In this document: in pieces, positions 1 to 9,985 of the stretch
How positions within the stretch are numbered: position 1 is the stretch's first letter
How the letters are laid out: each line of letters starts with the position of its first letter
DNA from: Arbacia lixula
Lineage: Eukaryota > Echinodermata > Echinoidea > Arbacioida > Arbaciidae
DNA length: 64,000 bases
Assembly (NCBI GenBank): GCA_963669155.1
Contig: OZ022577.1
Span: 28,211,237 to 28,275,236 of the forward strand
Direction of reading: 5' to 3'
Made by a program: the position numbers and the translations under genes
Notes under the pieces: generated by a model
The model's input: the letters and a program-made list of their open reading frames with translations, nothing else
Told to the model about the DNA's origin: nothing
Database searches by the model: none

Positions 1-424
1 TTTCTTTCCCATTCGTTTTCTCTCGCCCCTTTATCTTACGTGGCTATTAATTACATGTTAGCACAATATACATGTAACCATTTAGGCATGTCTCTGAAAT
101 GTACGTTAGTAGACATTGTAGGTGCGCTCTGAGCTTTCTTGAGCGGAGTCTCTGATTGCTTATGAATAGATGGTGTCACGATTGAAGGTCCATATCACCG
201 TGCATTTTCTAGCCCATGTCAGTGCATGAAATTGCCAATGCAGACCACCTTATACTTGTCCACAAGTATGTCTCGTTTTTCTTTTTCTTTGGCCATCAGT
301 ATATAATAATTGTATGCATGTTTGTGATGAGCTTAAAACTTGTCTCGAACAGCATTCTATGTACACATTGATGGTATGAAGCAATTCAATATGAATGTCT
401 CAGTCACGGAATAAAAAGAATCCC

Positions 425-550
425 ATCTTTGGGGCCGCACATGTGTACATAGTAGATCCTACTATGTCTGGCACTCCCAATGAGAGTCCTTGCTGTGATC
501 ACTGCTGTTTGCTTTACCCACATAGTTTAGAACCAGTTGTCTTCACGACA
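425..550 (-). repeat. Interspersed repeat, copy 1 (also at 50905-51000)
   Basis: Read on the minus strand, this stretch matches the plus strand near 50905-51000. The shared core contains AACTATGTG, CAAACAG, AGTGATCACAGCA and GGGAGTGCC in the same order with scattered substitutions. The family is not recognised; a SINE or short DNA element is possible. It lies in what should be NSL1 intron 2. A small palindrome (ACATAGTAG, two bases, CTACTATGT) occurs at about 447-466. Confidence 0.5.
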
Positions 551-675
551 TACCCATAATATGGCATTACACATGTACTCTTTTTTATTTTATCCCTCAA
601 CTAGATGTCTATTGGTTTTTGTTGATTAACTTTATTAACATAATATTTTTGAAGAGTTAGATGTGTCTTTTTTAC

Positions 676-3510
676 CTTTGGTTGTGTTTCCATCCTCCAT
701 GGCCTGGCTCCATGTCTGCCCCTCAATGGTGACATTGTCATGAACAGCTCTCTCATAAATCTGCACAGAAGAGAAGAATGTGAAATCGTGTCCAGGAAAA
801 TGCTTGGAATATACATGTAGGATTAGGCACATGTTAAGCTTACTGTACATACTATATGAGGAACCCTTATCTGTAAACAGTTCTTTTTTGCAGGTCAAAA
901 ATATGATATTTTGTTAAAAACACAGAAATTGGAAAACGATAGTGTGTATCGAGCTTCCTTCTCAATAATAGAAACTGGAAACTGAATAAGTGCAATGACA
1001 GAGATGTCTAGATTTCGAGGTTTGGGGCAGTAGAGCTATTCTGAGGTTGTTTTTTTTTTTTAAAGAAACAATAACATAACACTATTAACAGGCAACACTA
1101 CTTACTATCCTCACATTTGCCCTTTGGGCCTGGCTTTGGTTTGCCGTTTTGGTCATTGGGCTTATTTGGGGATAGTTGAATCATACTAGTTCCCTTAGGT
1201 CTATTAGTATTACACTACTGAACACAGAGTGTAATGACTTCACTCTCGAGTCTTGACAGCTCAGCCCTTGGCCTTGCATCATGTGCATTGCAGCATCAAT
1301 TTTTTTGGCCGTCACGGCCGTCAGTTAGTGGTTAGTTTACCATCTCATTTGGGGCATTCTTATACTAGTAATCAAAATTATTTTTTTACATACCCTCGAA
1401 TAGTAGGCGTTCAGTGGAGCCTGATGCCAATGAAATTCTAAGAGGTTCCAATGACGTACAAAGACTGATTTTTCGGTCTAGGTCAGGAGGGCATTTCATG
1501 AAAGTTGTCAGCACTGACTAAGTATACAGTCAGTGCTGACAATTTCAGTGAAATCCTCGGTTTTGATTGGCTGAAAGGCACCAGCCTCTGACTGTTTACT
1601 ATGGAGAAAGACAACTTGTCAGTGCGGACAACTTCCATGAAATGCCCCCCAGGGGTGCATTTCTCAACAGGATGACAACTCTAACCTCAGCTCTAACTCC
1701 GATAATTAGCACTGAGGTGATCCTCGAAGCTTGTTTAACATCGCTCCATTGAAGGCAAGATTCAATTTTTCATATTTCAAAATGCTGAGTATCATTTGAG
1801 CATGCCGTAGATCAGAGGGCTAGTCTATTAAAGCAATCCAACATTTTAACACTGTTTAATATTGAAAATTCACTCGTGTTTGCTTATCCAATTATGAATG
1901 ATTAAGACGTTTGATTGAGATTTTTGCATCAGTTGCGAAAATCAACACATGCATGTGATAACCCCTTTCTTCAATATTCAGACATTTATTTTAAGGATGA
2001 CATGTTTGTGTAGCATGGTTATTTTGTCATTCTTACTTTGTTTATTTCCTCTTATGTTCTCTTTGCCAGCTGCTTAACATTTCTGTTCCGTCAAGACTTA
2101 GTTCATTTGCATTTCTTTTCAGCACTGCCCTTGCAGTCTGAACTTAGGTTATATGAGTTAAATGATATTCAGTTGTCATTCATTCATTCTACTCCAAATG
2201 CCTTTCCCTTTATTCTCTTGTCATCTTCATTCCTTCACTATTCAGATGTTCCACTCATTACATCCCTCACCTGACTCCGTAGTCTCTATTCTCATTTTTA
2301 CATAATCACCCAGAAATCCTTTATCATCTTCAACTCATTCCTTATTGGTTTATCTTATGAATTGGGTTCTTACATTTTAGTTTGACCCTTCCATTATCAT
2401 TAGTCTGATTGGTTATAGTTTCTAATTTAAATAGTTATGTATTCAGTCTGAGTTTTACTGAGGCAAAGAAGCCCAGAAAATAAAACAGTGCACTACTGCC
2501 ACTACCAGACTTCTTCGCGTTCAGTTCAGTTTATTTGCGTCTTCTAGTTTCACCTATTTTCCCTTCAATTGATTTGAGCTGCAACTTAGAACTCGTACAC
2601 TTTCACACCTGACAACTGGTGGAAACGGTGCAAAGAGAACATAAGAGGAAATAAACAAAGTAAGAGAATGACAAAATAACCATGCTACATAAACTTTCTT
2701 CTTCCAGGATTTATTTATTTATTTTATTTCATTTATTTTAAGGATGACATGTTTGCATAGACAAATCTCTCAACACAAATATGACCAAAATGGAAAGCAT
2801 GAAAGAAAATCAATGAATTGATTTAACAAAAGAAAATTAGAGATTGATAGCACACCAATATTCAGGAAAATGATGCGTTATACATCATCAAGCCATGCAC
2901 AGACTAATCAACGTTTTACAATACTTCGCCCCACATTTAACAAAATTGTTTCAACCTGATAATTTATCAATTATTGCAGAATTTTGTGAATAGGGCTATG
3001 AATTTGTCTGAGAATTCCAATCTGGTATCGATACATGAGATGTCACTGATATCCGACTTAGCATTCTCTTCGAGAATCAGTTTAACAGCATGAGTTCTAA
3101 ATCGAGGACCCGATCTACACCAAGCTTTTAGGCCGGCCTCGGGCCAGCCCGAGGCCGGCCTAAGTAAGATGTCACTGGCATTCTATAAATGCAGAAACAG
3201 GCCCCAGGCCAGGTGTCAGTCGCCTACGCCTCGCGCTCGCCACGCCTACTGGCTGGCGTGCAGCTGCAGCTCAGCCTCAGGCTTGGTCGGAATGGATTTA
3301 CGGAATAATTATGGACACACTTACTTCTTTGAACCGCTGTTTAAGACCTTCACGAAATTCTTCAGTATGCTCAGACTTGTCGATATGTTGATAAATTGAT
3401 GACAGAACTGTGTTAACTGATGTCTCAACTGCTTGTTTGCTGCAACACCTTACTAGTACCGGTGATTCCGAGTCAGAAGACTGACTGATTTGACTGCTAC
3501 TGGCATCCAT
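676..3510 (-). CDS. NSL1: NSL1, MIS12 kinetochore complex subunit (5' part, two coding exons)
   Basis: NSL1 is a subunit of the MIS12 (MIND) complex, which links the inner kinetochore to NDC80. Two coding exons are visible: exon 1 complement(3325..3510), 62 codons, and exon 2 complement(676..760), 28 codons plus one base. Exon 1 starts at an ATG in a good context (AAAATGG) after a GC-richer leader and ends GAA|GTAAGT. Exon 2 follows a clean pyrimidine tract and CAG and ends AAAG|GTAAAA; the joint is phase 0. The peptide has VRCCSKQAV in exon 1 and IYERAVHDNVTIEGQTWSQA in exon 2, matching the N-terminal NSL1 blocks 'VRCxSKxAV' and 'FExAVxxNxxIxGQxW' recalled from the vertebrate protein. A Ser/Asp-rich stretch (about residues 4-16) precedes them. 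Later exons lie beyond position 1; I found none in 1-675. The 2.56 kb intron 1 holds two inverted-repeat elements and a perfect palindrome. Confidence 0.85.
1489..1650. mobile_element. MITE-like element, ~30-bp terminal inverted repeats
   Basis: The left end reads GGGCATTTCATGAAAGTTGT followed by CAGCACTGAC. The right end (about 1618-1647) is its near reverse complement, GTCAGTGCGGACAACTTCC followed by ATGAAATGCCC. A second, internal palindrome (GTCAGCACTGAC ... GTCAGTGCTGAC) lies in the left part, so the element can fold in two ways. No coding capacity. It lies in NSL1 intron 1. Confidence 0.75.
2009..2689. mobile_element. Foldback element with ~60-bp inverted ends
   Basis: The arm at 2009-2069 (starts TGTAGCATGGTTATTTTGTC) is repeated in inverse orientation at about 2630-2689 with only small differences. 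A direct repeat (TTTAAGGATGACATGTTT) lies just outside both ends, at about 1990 and 2741, longer than an ordinary target-site duplication. The interior contains AATAAAAC and a TGGTGGAAACGG string resembling the start of an LTR-retrotransposon primer-binding site, so part of it may be a decayed LTR. No intact ORF. Confidence 0.65.
3128..3163. repeat. Perfect 36-bp GC-rich palindrome
   Basis: Two 17-bp arms (TTAGGCCGGCCTCGGGC and its exact reverse complement) flank a 2-bp CA centre. The arm holds GGCCGGCC. It lies about 160 bp downstream of the NSL1 exon 1 donor in AT-rich DNA. It can form a cruciform or RNA hairpin. No family is recognised. Confidence 0.9.
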
Positions 3511-5329
3511 TTTCTTTGATATTCGCGCCCTAGCGTTTTAGTTCTGTCTCGTTTAATTAAGAGTTTTAAAATATATAAAAACAATTAAATATTAACGAGT
3601 AAATATTGACACTTTAACTAATAAAATAAATTATAAATACAAAAAAATATATATTATTGTGCAAATATGACTTTTAATTTTTATAATATGTAGCATTTCA
3701 TAATCAGAAAGACAAGTGAGTCTAAGTAGTAAAGAACGAGGTTCGCTTTGACAACCTGGTAAATCCCCGAAATCAAGCAGGAGCCAGCTAGCTTGCAGCA
3801 CCTTGAATTTAATTTACTAATGTAGGGCTATTGTTGGCGCTTCCTTATCTGCGCTGTCAAGGCAAACTATTTAGGCCTCAATTTAAATAACGAATGAGTC
3901 ATTCCAGAATTCGTTGTTGAAAAAAAAACCGCTGAATCAATCAGTGAATACGACCAATTTTTCTTATACTTTGAACATGTTTGTAAAATGTAAAGATAAC
4001 ATCCTCTGTACAAAATCATATATATTTAACGTGCCCGTCTGATCGTGATATCCATGACTCTAAAGGAAATGTATTTTAACGGAAGCTCATGATCAAGGGG
4101 TCCGGGAAGATTTTGAATTGATTGATTTCAACCTCGGTCTGCCAGTTGGGGCGTGTGTGCATGGGGGAGGGGGGCCGGGGCGCTTTTACAAGCTTCACGT
4201 AAGTTACGGTCTTGAAGACCAATCAATTGCCAAATAAAACCAATATTACCCACAATTCTGTGAGAAAATGTTTTTGTTTCTATTTAAAAGAAACAGAAAA
4301 AAGTTCTTCAATTCTGAACAGTCAGAGGATAAGTAAGATCAAGCAAGATTACACTTTTGTGAAAATCGAGTTAGGAACAACCAGGATGTCTATACGTGAA
4401 GAACGTTAAATTGCTCCGATGTTCTATTCCTCGACGTTTCATTTTTTTTTTCATTTTCCCCTGACGCACATAACATATAGGGTGCGCATCGCGTATCATC
4501 TTCGAGATAAATTATTTTAGTAGCAAACACTTTATTATGTTTACAACGCAGGATCGAGCAGCCACATTGACTGAAATCATACTTTAGACATGAATCATAA
4601 CCGTCTCCCCCACCCCCCCCCCCACCCCCATCCCGCGTGCGCGCGCACACACACTTTTTTTATTATTGTTTTTTTATTCATATAAAATTACATGTCAATT
4701 TTATTTACAAAGGTGCTCTATTTCTAACAAAATACAATTCTAATACAATTCTGTTACAATGCAAAAACATGTACAATTCTAATAAACCTTTATACGCAAT
4801 TATAAAAACAACCAAAATGTTAACCTTTACACATAATTGTGCAATGAATTAAATCAACTTAACCCCGTTAAATAAACCCACCCCACGCTTTTCACCCCCC
4901 TCCCCCCCCCCCCCCCCCGGACACACACACACACATACACACGTGGCTGTAATTTATTTTGTCACTCATTGCTGTGATAACGAAATCTGTGAAGGTATTT
5001 TTTTGTCTTGTAAAAACACGGACAAATCAAATAAATATGGAATTCGTACAGGAAGCTGATAGGCCCTAATAGAATCACCCGGGGCCCAGAAAAGGAGTGC
5101 CCGATACATGGTGACACAATGGATATTGTCTACTTCACTTTTTGTGTGCCACACGTGAATTTATTCATTAGAAATACACACAAGACCCATAGAGTGCATT
5201 TTGTCTTGCACACACTGCTTTCTGTCCACGCACCCCGTCCTGCTGACTGGAATAGGAATAGTACATAACTATACATCTTTATATATTACATCAATCTGAA
5301 TAACAAAGCTGCATTCACCAGTCCAGTAC

Positions 5330-6310
5330 CGCCCCCCTCCCTTCCCACAAGCCCATGTAACTATGTAGGCGCTTTATCAGCCCCTCCAGCCCCTATCACA
5401 ACCCCCTCCCTCACGACCACCACTGCCAGCCCCTTATTATCCCGTACGCTCCCATTAATCCAGAAGCGCCCAATCGCCCCACCGGCTTTCTTCCGCTCAT
5501 GGGACCACCGCCCCACTTCCTTTAATTTGATCGACCCCGCCAGTGTTCTACCGCTCCCTCTATCGCAGTCACTCCACTACACCCATCAACCCCCTATCTC
5601 CCCACCATTACACTCAATCATACCGCTCCTCTACCTATCCCCCCCCCCCCCCCTTGTCATTTATTTCCCCATCCACCCATATTGCGCTCATCGGCCCCTA
5701 TCAACCAGCCCGCTACCGACTTCTTCCCGCGACCAGCCCTATCGATCATGCCTGTACCGCTCATCCTTCCACCCCATCAGCCCCCTATTACCAAAACAAG
5801 TATCATCGTGATAAGTGATGATTTGTAAATTTGAGTTTTTTTGGTAATAAACTGATTCCTTCATTCTTTCATGTTGCCTCGCCAGCCTTCTACCGCCTCA
5901 TCTTTCACCCAACCACAAATATTGCCCCTTTCGCCCACAATCTATCCCTTATCATGATAGGGAGCAGATTTAATTGTCACCCCCGTGAACTTCACATCGC
6001 CCTACTGCCCCTTTCATTCATTTTATTCCTCTCCTCTATTGCTCCCAATCGACCCCCAACCCTCTATATACTGCCCCCCCCCCCTTTAGTTTACCCCACA
6101 AGCCCCACATTGTCCTCACGAGCCTTCTACCACCGCCCTAAACATGCTCTCATCGCCCCTAGCAGCCCCCTGTAACTCTAAATTTTCCCCAAGTTTACCC
6201 CACCATAACTCCCTTTACCATCACTCTCATGCAGCCCCCTCTGCCCCTTCACCCTTACCTATCGCCCCCAACAGCCCCCTACCACTCACAACAGTGCCCG
6301 TCAGACCTCG
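5330..6310 (+). repeat. C-rich, G-poor degenerate tract
   Basis: About 1 kb in which the plus strand is dominated by C, with T and A and very little G. Degenerate words such as CCCCTATC, ATCGCCCC, CAGCCCCCT and TACCGC recur without an exact period. Long open frames arise here only because the composition avoids stop codons; they give Pro/Ser/Leu/His-rich peptides with no domain. Best read as a decayed minisatellite. Confidence 0.65.
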
Positions 6311-6940
6311 TCAGCCAAACCATCCTGACGACAATACGTCAGTTGTCATGGTACTACGCTTCATGCATCCTTGGTTGGTGGCTTGCTGGCCGGGGCAGGC
6401 ACACATACCGATCAGGTTCAGTTTCAGCGCTGTCGGCTTGTCTGGCTTGTTTGGAATTTGACGGAAATTTAAGTGAAAAAATGTATGTCTGTGTAAGTGT
6501 GTGCATGGTGGGTGGACCGGGGGATGGGGTCTTCCCAAACTGTGTTTACAAGAAGTTTCACGTGTTTTGAGGCTCGAATACTATTAGCTCCATGAGTAAA
6601 ACTGATTTGGCCAACCTAATTAATTGGGGGGGGGGGGGGGGGGGACATCACCGCACCCCTGCAGTGACGCATATGGGAGTCATAATAGGCTGATTAACTG
6701 GAATGGATATCTTAATCGACATCCACCATGCAACTACAAATGAAGGACTACGTTATATCGGGACACATGGGTGACTAATATTTATATCGTTTTCTATGTC
6801 AGCGTTCATCCGTGATTATTCTGTAACACAATGTTCATTTCCAACATTTTTCTTTGGTTTTATATTTGTATGTAAATGTATCATATTGATACATCTTGAC
6901 ATCGGTGACATGACACTGCGTCAATAGAGGGTTCCCACAA

Positions 6941-7049
6941 GCAGCCATGGAGGACAAACAATAAAAACCTGTGCATCACACCATGGAAAGTCATTGTTTT
7001 CATGGTCTGATGCACATGTATTTATTGTTTTGTCCTCCAATATGGCGGC
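6941..7049. mobile_element. Short palindromic MITE
   Basis: The left arm GCCATGGAGGACAAACAATA followed by AAAACCTGTGCATCA is mirrored by TGATGCACATGTATTTATTG followed by TTTTGTCCTCCAATATGGC. The two ~48-bp arms almost meet, so the whole 109 bp folds into one hairpin. No coding capacity. Confidence 0.8.
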
Positions 7050-8184
7050 TTTTATTATCATATATCATTATATATCACTTATTCTTGTTTGTATAAAATC
7101 ATATAATTAAGTTTGCGGACACTTTGCAAGTCATCGATTGCATCGCTTCATGTGTGGGGAACTCCACTTTTGGAAACCGCACGGTAACCATGGCAACCGT
7201 TTCATATTGAACTCGGGAAACTTGGCTTTTTATTTTCAAAATTAAAATATAGATAGGCCTTTCATTTAAATGTACATCTAAATATCAGTCATAGGTAGAA
7301 ACGGTTAACATGATTTAAACAATTATAGGCTACATTCAAAAGATAGCAAAAATGAAGAACAAATTGCGAGGAAAAAATACTTAGGGTTAGGCATATAGTT
7401 CTAAGAAAATTATAGTACACTTCACATTTAGCAATGAATAATTCCGTTGAAAATAAAACTGACATCAAACTAGTAAAAATACTTACGATTCTCATATATA
7501 TGAACTGAATTTTTAATAGCTTCTTTGAAAATGTAACCCAAAGCTGGTAAGTATATAGGCATACGTGCAAAGATGTTCAAATGTCATGAAAAACAATGAT
7601 AAGACAGACTTAAGTTATCATTAAGCATGAACAAGATTTTTTTTTATTTGTTTACATCCAACGGTAGCAAGTGTAGTCTTAAACATGTTAAAAGCAATCA
7701 AACTCGGTAATGAGTTCTATATAATTGATCATTTAATAATAATAACATGTAAACAAAATTCTTGTTTCCTATTTTTGAATGTTTTCTGTTTTAACGCATC
7801 AACGTGCATCACAGTGGTGATGGTCCGGCCGGGTGGGTGATCGAAGCACTAGGGGCGAGGTGTGGTTATATGATTTGAATACATATGTTATTTAAAATAA
7901 AAAACGAGAGAAATACACGAAAACGTGAACAAACGTTGAAAAAGAGACACCCCCCCCCCCCCCCACCTCACCCCGGCCCTCCCCCTTTCTCCCGCTTTTC
8001 ATTCCCGCATTTGGAATAGCACTTCATACTTCTTCCTTCGCCAAATAAAGATTATGGGGCAAGCTACTATTTCAATCAGAGGTGTTTTTTTTTTTTTTTT
8101 TTAGTCTTTCGAAGCGTTTTGATCTAGAAGAACAGGGCCGTCTTACACTATGTAAGGTTATGATTATTGCACATTTTTTCTTCT

Positions 8185-9569
8185 CTTTTTATGCCTCCGC
8201 CACGAAGTGGCCGGAGGCATTATGTTTTCGGGTTGTCCGTCCGTCCGTCCGTCCGTACGTACGTCCGTCCGTCCGTACGTACGTCCGTCCCGAATCCGTT
8301 TCGGCAATATCTTGAGAACCGTGAACAAGATTTGCTTCAAACTTGGTACATGTGTGTATTGCATAAAACCAATGAAGTGTGTAAAATTGGGGTGAAATCT
8401 GATTGAGGTCAAAGGTCAAAGGTCATTGAAAAATTGCCCAAAATTGACCTTTTTCACATTAAATCCAAATCCAAGGATACAATTTGCATCAAACATGGTA
8501 CAAAGATGGATCACTACTTGGTGGTAGACTGGTGACATTTTGGGTAAAATTCCTGAAAGGTTAGAGGTCAAAGGTCAATGAACTTTGTGAAAAATTGCAA
8601 AAATTTGACCTTTTTCACAATAAATCCAAGTCCAAGGATGTAGTTCTCATTAAACATGGTACACGGATGGATCACTACTTGGGGATAGACTGATGAAATT
8701 TTTGGTAAAATTCCTGAAAGGTCAGAGGTCAAAGGTTAATGAACTTTGCCAAAATTGGCTAAAAACTGCCCCAAACTTTATATTTTTCACAATAAATTCA
8801 AATTCAATGGAACATTACCAAGTAAACATGGTGCAAAGATGGATCACTACTAATTGGGGCCAGACTTGGACATTTTTGGTGAAATTTCTCAAAGGTCAGA
8901 GGTCTAAGGTCAATGAACTCTGCCAAAAATTACCTAAAAATTGCCCCCAAAGTGATATTTTTCAAAGTAAATCCAAATCCAATGGTCCATTACCAACTAA
9001 ACATGGTGCAAAGATGGATCACTACTTGGGGGTAGACTGATAACATTTTTGTGAAATTTCTCAAAGGTCAGAGGTCAAAGGTCAATGCACTTTGCCAAAA
9101 TTGGCTGTTTTTCGCATTGAATCTAAATCTAATGATTCAATTCAAACAAACATGGTACAGAGATGTGTCACTTCATGAAGGTAGACTGGTGAAAGTTTGG
9201 GTAAAATTCCTGAAAGGTCAGAGGTCAAAGGTTTATGAATTGCCCCCAAATTGATACTTCTCACAATAAATCCCAATCCAATTATGCATTTCAAGAAAAC
9301 ATTGTACAAGAATCACAAGGATACAAGGATGGATTTAGACAGACTGGTTAGATTGGAAGTCAAAGAAGTAAGAGATCAAAGGTCAAATGAACATTGCCAA
9401 TCTTCCCTAAATGTGGAAAAACAGAATAAATGGTATTTTCATTTCATATAGGAATTCACTGGAACATTCCCAACCAAACAAACAGATTTTCTGAAAATAA
9501 TCTAAATAGAGCTAGCAAATTAGAGGCGGAGGCATATTTATCGACTGCGTGGCAGTCGAATTGCTCTAG
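8185..9569 (+). mobile_element. Pearl/Helentron-like non-autonomous element, copy A
   Basis: Boundaries come from comparison with the inverted copy at 29150-30594: both begin CTTTTTATGCC and end GAATTGCTCTAG followed by T. In order: a 5' palindrome ATGCCTCCGCCAC-GAA-GTGGCCGGAGGCAT (8191-8220), a (GTCC/GTAC)n microsatellite (8237-8290), five to six core repeats of about 150-175 bp, a 3' subterminal inverted copy of the 5' end (GGCGGAGGCAT, 9525-9535), an 8-bp-stem hairpin (TCGACTGC-GTG-GCAGTCGA, 9541-9559) and terminal CTAG next to T. This order resembles bivalve pearl elements and Helentron-associated repeats. No protein is encoded. Most core units carry AGGTCA direct repeats with 1-bp spacing, for example three in a row at 9065-9084. 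The family assignment is inferred from structure only. Confidence 0.8.
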
Positions 9570-9699
9570 TTTTTTAATGCAAATGTTTAACACAACGAGT
9601 TTTACACATTTACACATGGAGAGATGTCATTAACCCCAAAGGTGCGTTCAATTTTAGGGAAGTTGCGTTTAATTTTGGGAGTTGCGATTAATCGTAACT

Positions 9700-9985
9700 T
9701 TTAGTGCAATTGACGGCCCAGAAAGGGTCCTGTGAGTCATGTTTCAACTTGGGTGACCTATGCTTCTCGTTGTTCACAAGTGTAACACAGGTGCACCGGT
9801 CGGCGGTAGCGTGTGTGTGTGGATATCTCGCTAGCTCGCCGAGCCGCGCCGCGCCGCATACGTTGCAGTGTAACAACGCGGTGCGGATTGACATGTCATA
9901 ATTCAGTGCATAAATTGCATTGTGGACACATCCTGCCGATCGTTTCATCTGAGAAAACTGACGACATTTGTCATTTAATTGCGTT
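9700..9985 (+). promoter_or_regulatory. Likely SYNJ2BP promoter / 5' UTR
   Basis: CpG-rich DNA (GCCGAGCCGCGCCGCGCCGC near 9838-9857) stands out from the AT-rich surroundings directly before the SYNJ2BP start. No TATA box was identified at a sensible distance. The in-frame TGA at 9959-9961 shows the leader is not coding in the SYNJ2BP frame. The transcription start cannot be placed. Confidence 0.45.

Larger units (their letters stand above)
3511..9985. other. Intergenic region between NSL1 and SYNJ2BP
   Basis: No convincing exon was found here. The first ~400 bases should hold the NSL1 promoter; TATA-like runs occur but no defined core element was identified. The rest holds C or G homopolymers (about 4608-4625, 4903-4918, 5639-5653, 6626-6644, 7950-7965), a C-rich tract at 5330-6310, a hairpin element at 6941-7049 and a 1.4 kb pearl/Helentron-like element at 8185-9569. 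The last 300 bases before SYNJ2BP are CpG-rich. Confidence 0.6.

Noticed and set aside
5527-6570. Overlapping plus-strand frames of 91-114 codons
   Set aside because: They come from a C-rich, G-poor tract that rarely makes stop codons; peptides are Pro/Ser/Leu-rich with no domain, splice signals or start context.
8082-8419. Frames on both strands with VRPSVRP or GRTYGRTD repeats
   Set aside because: They translate the GTCC microsatellite of pearl-like copy A. The same peptides arise in copy B at 30375-30678.
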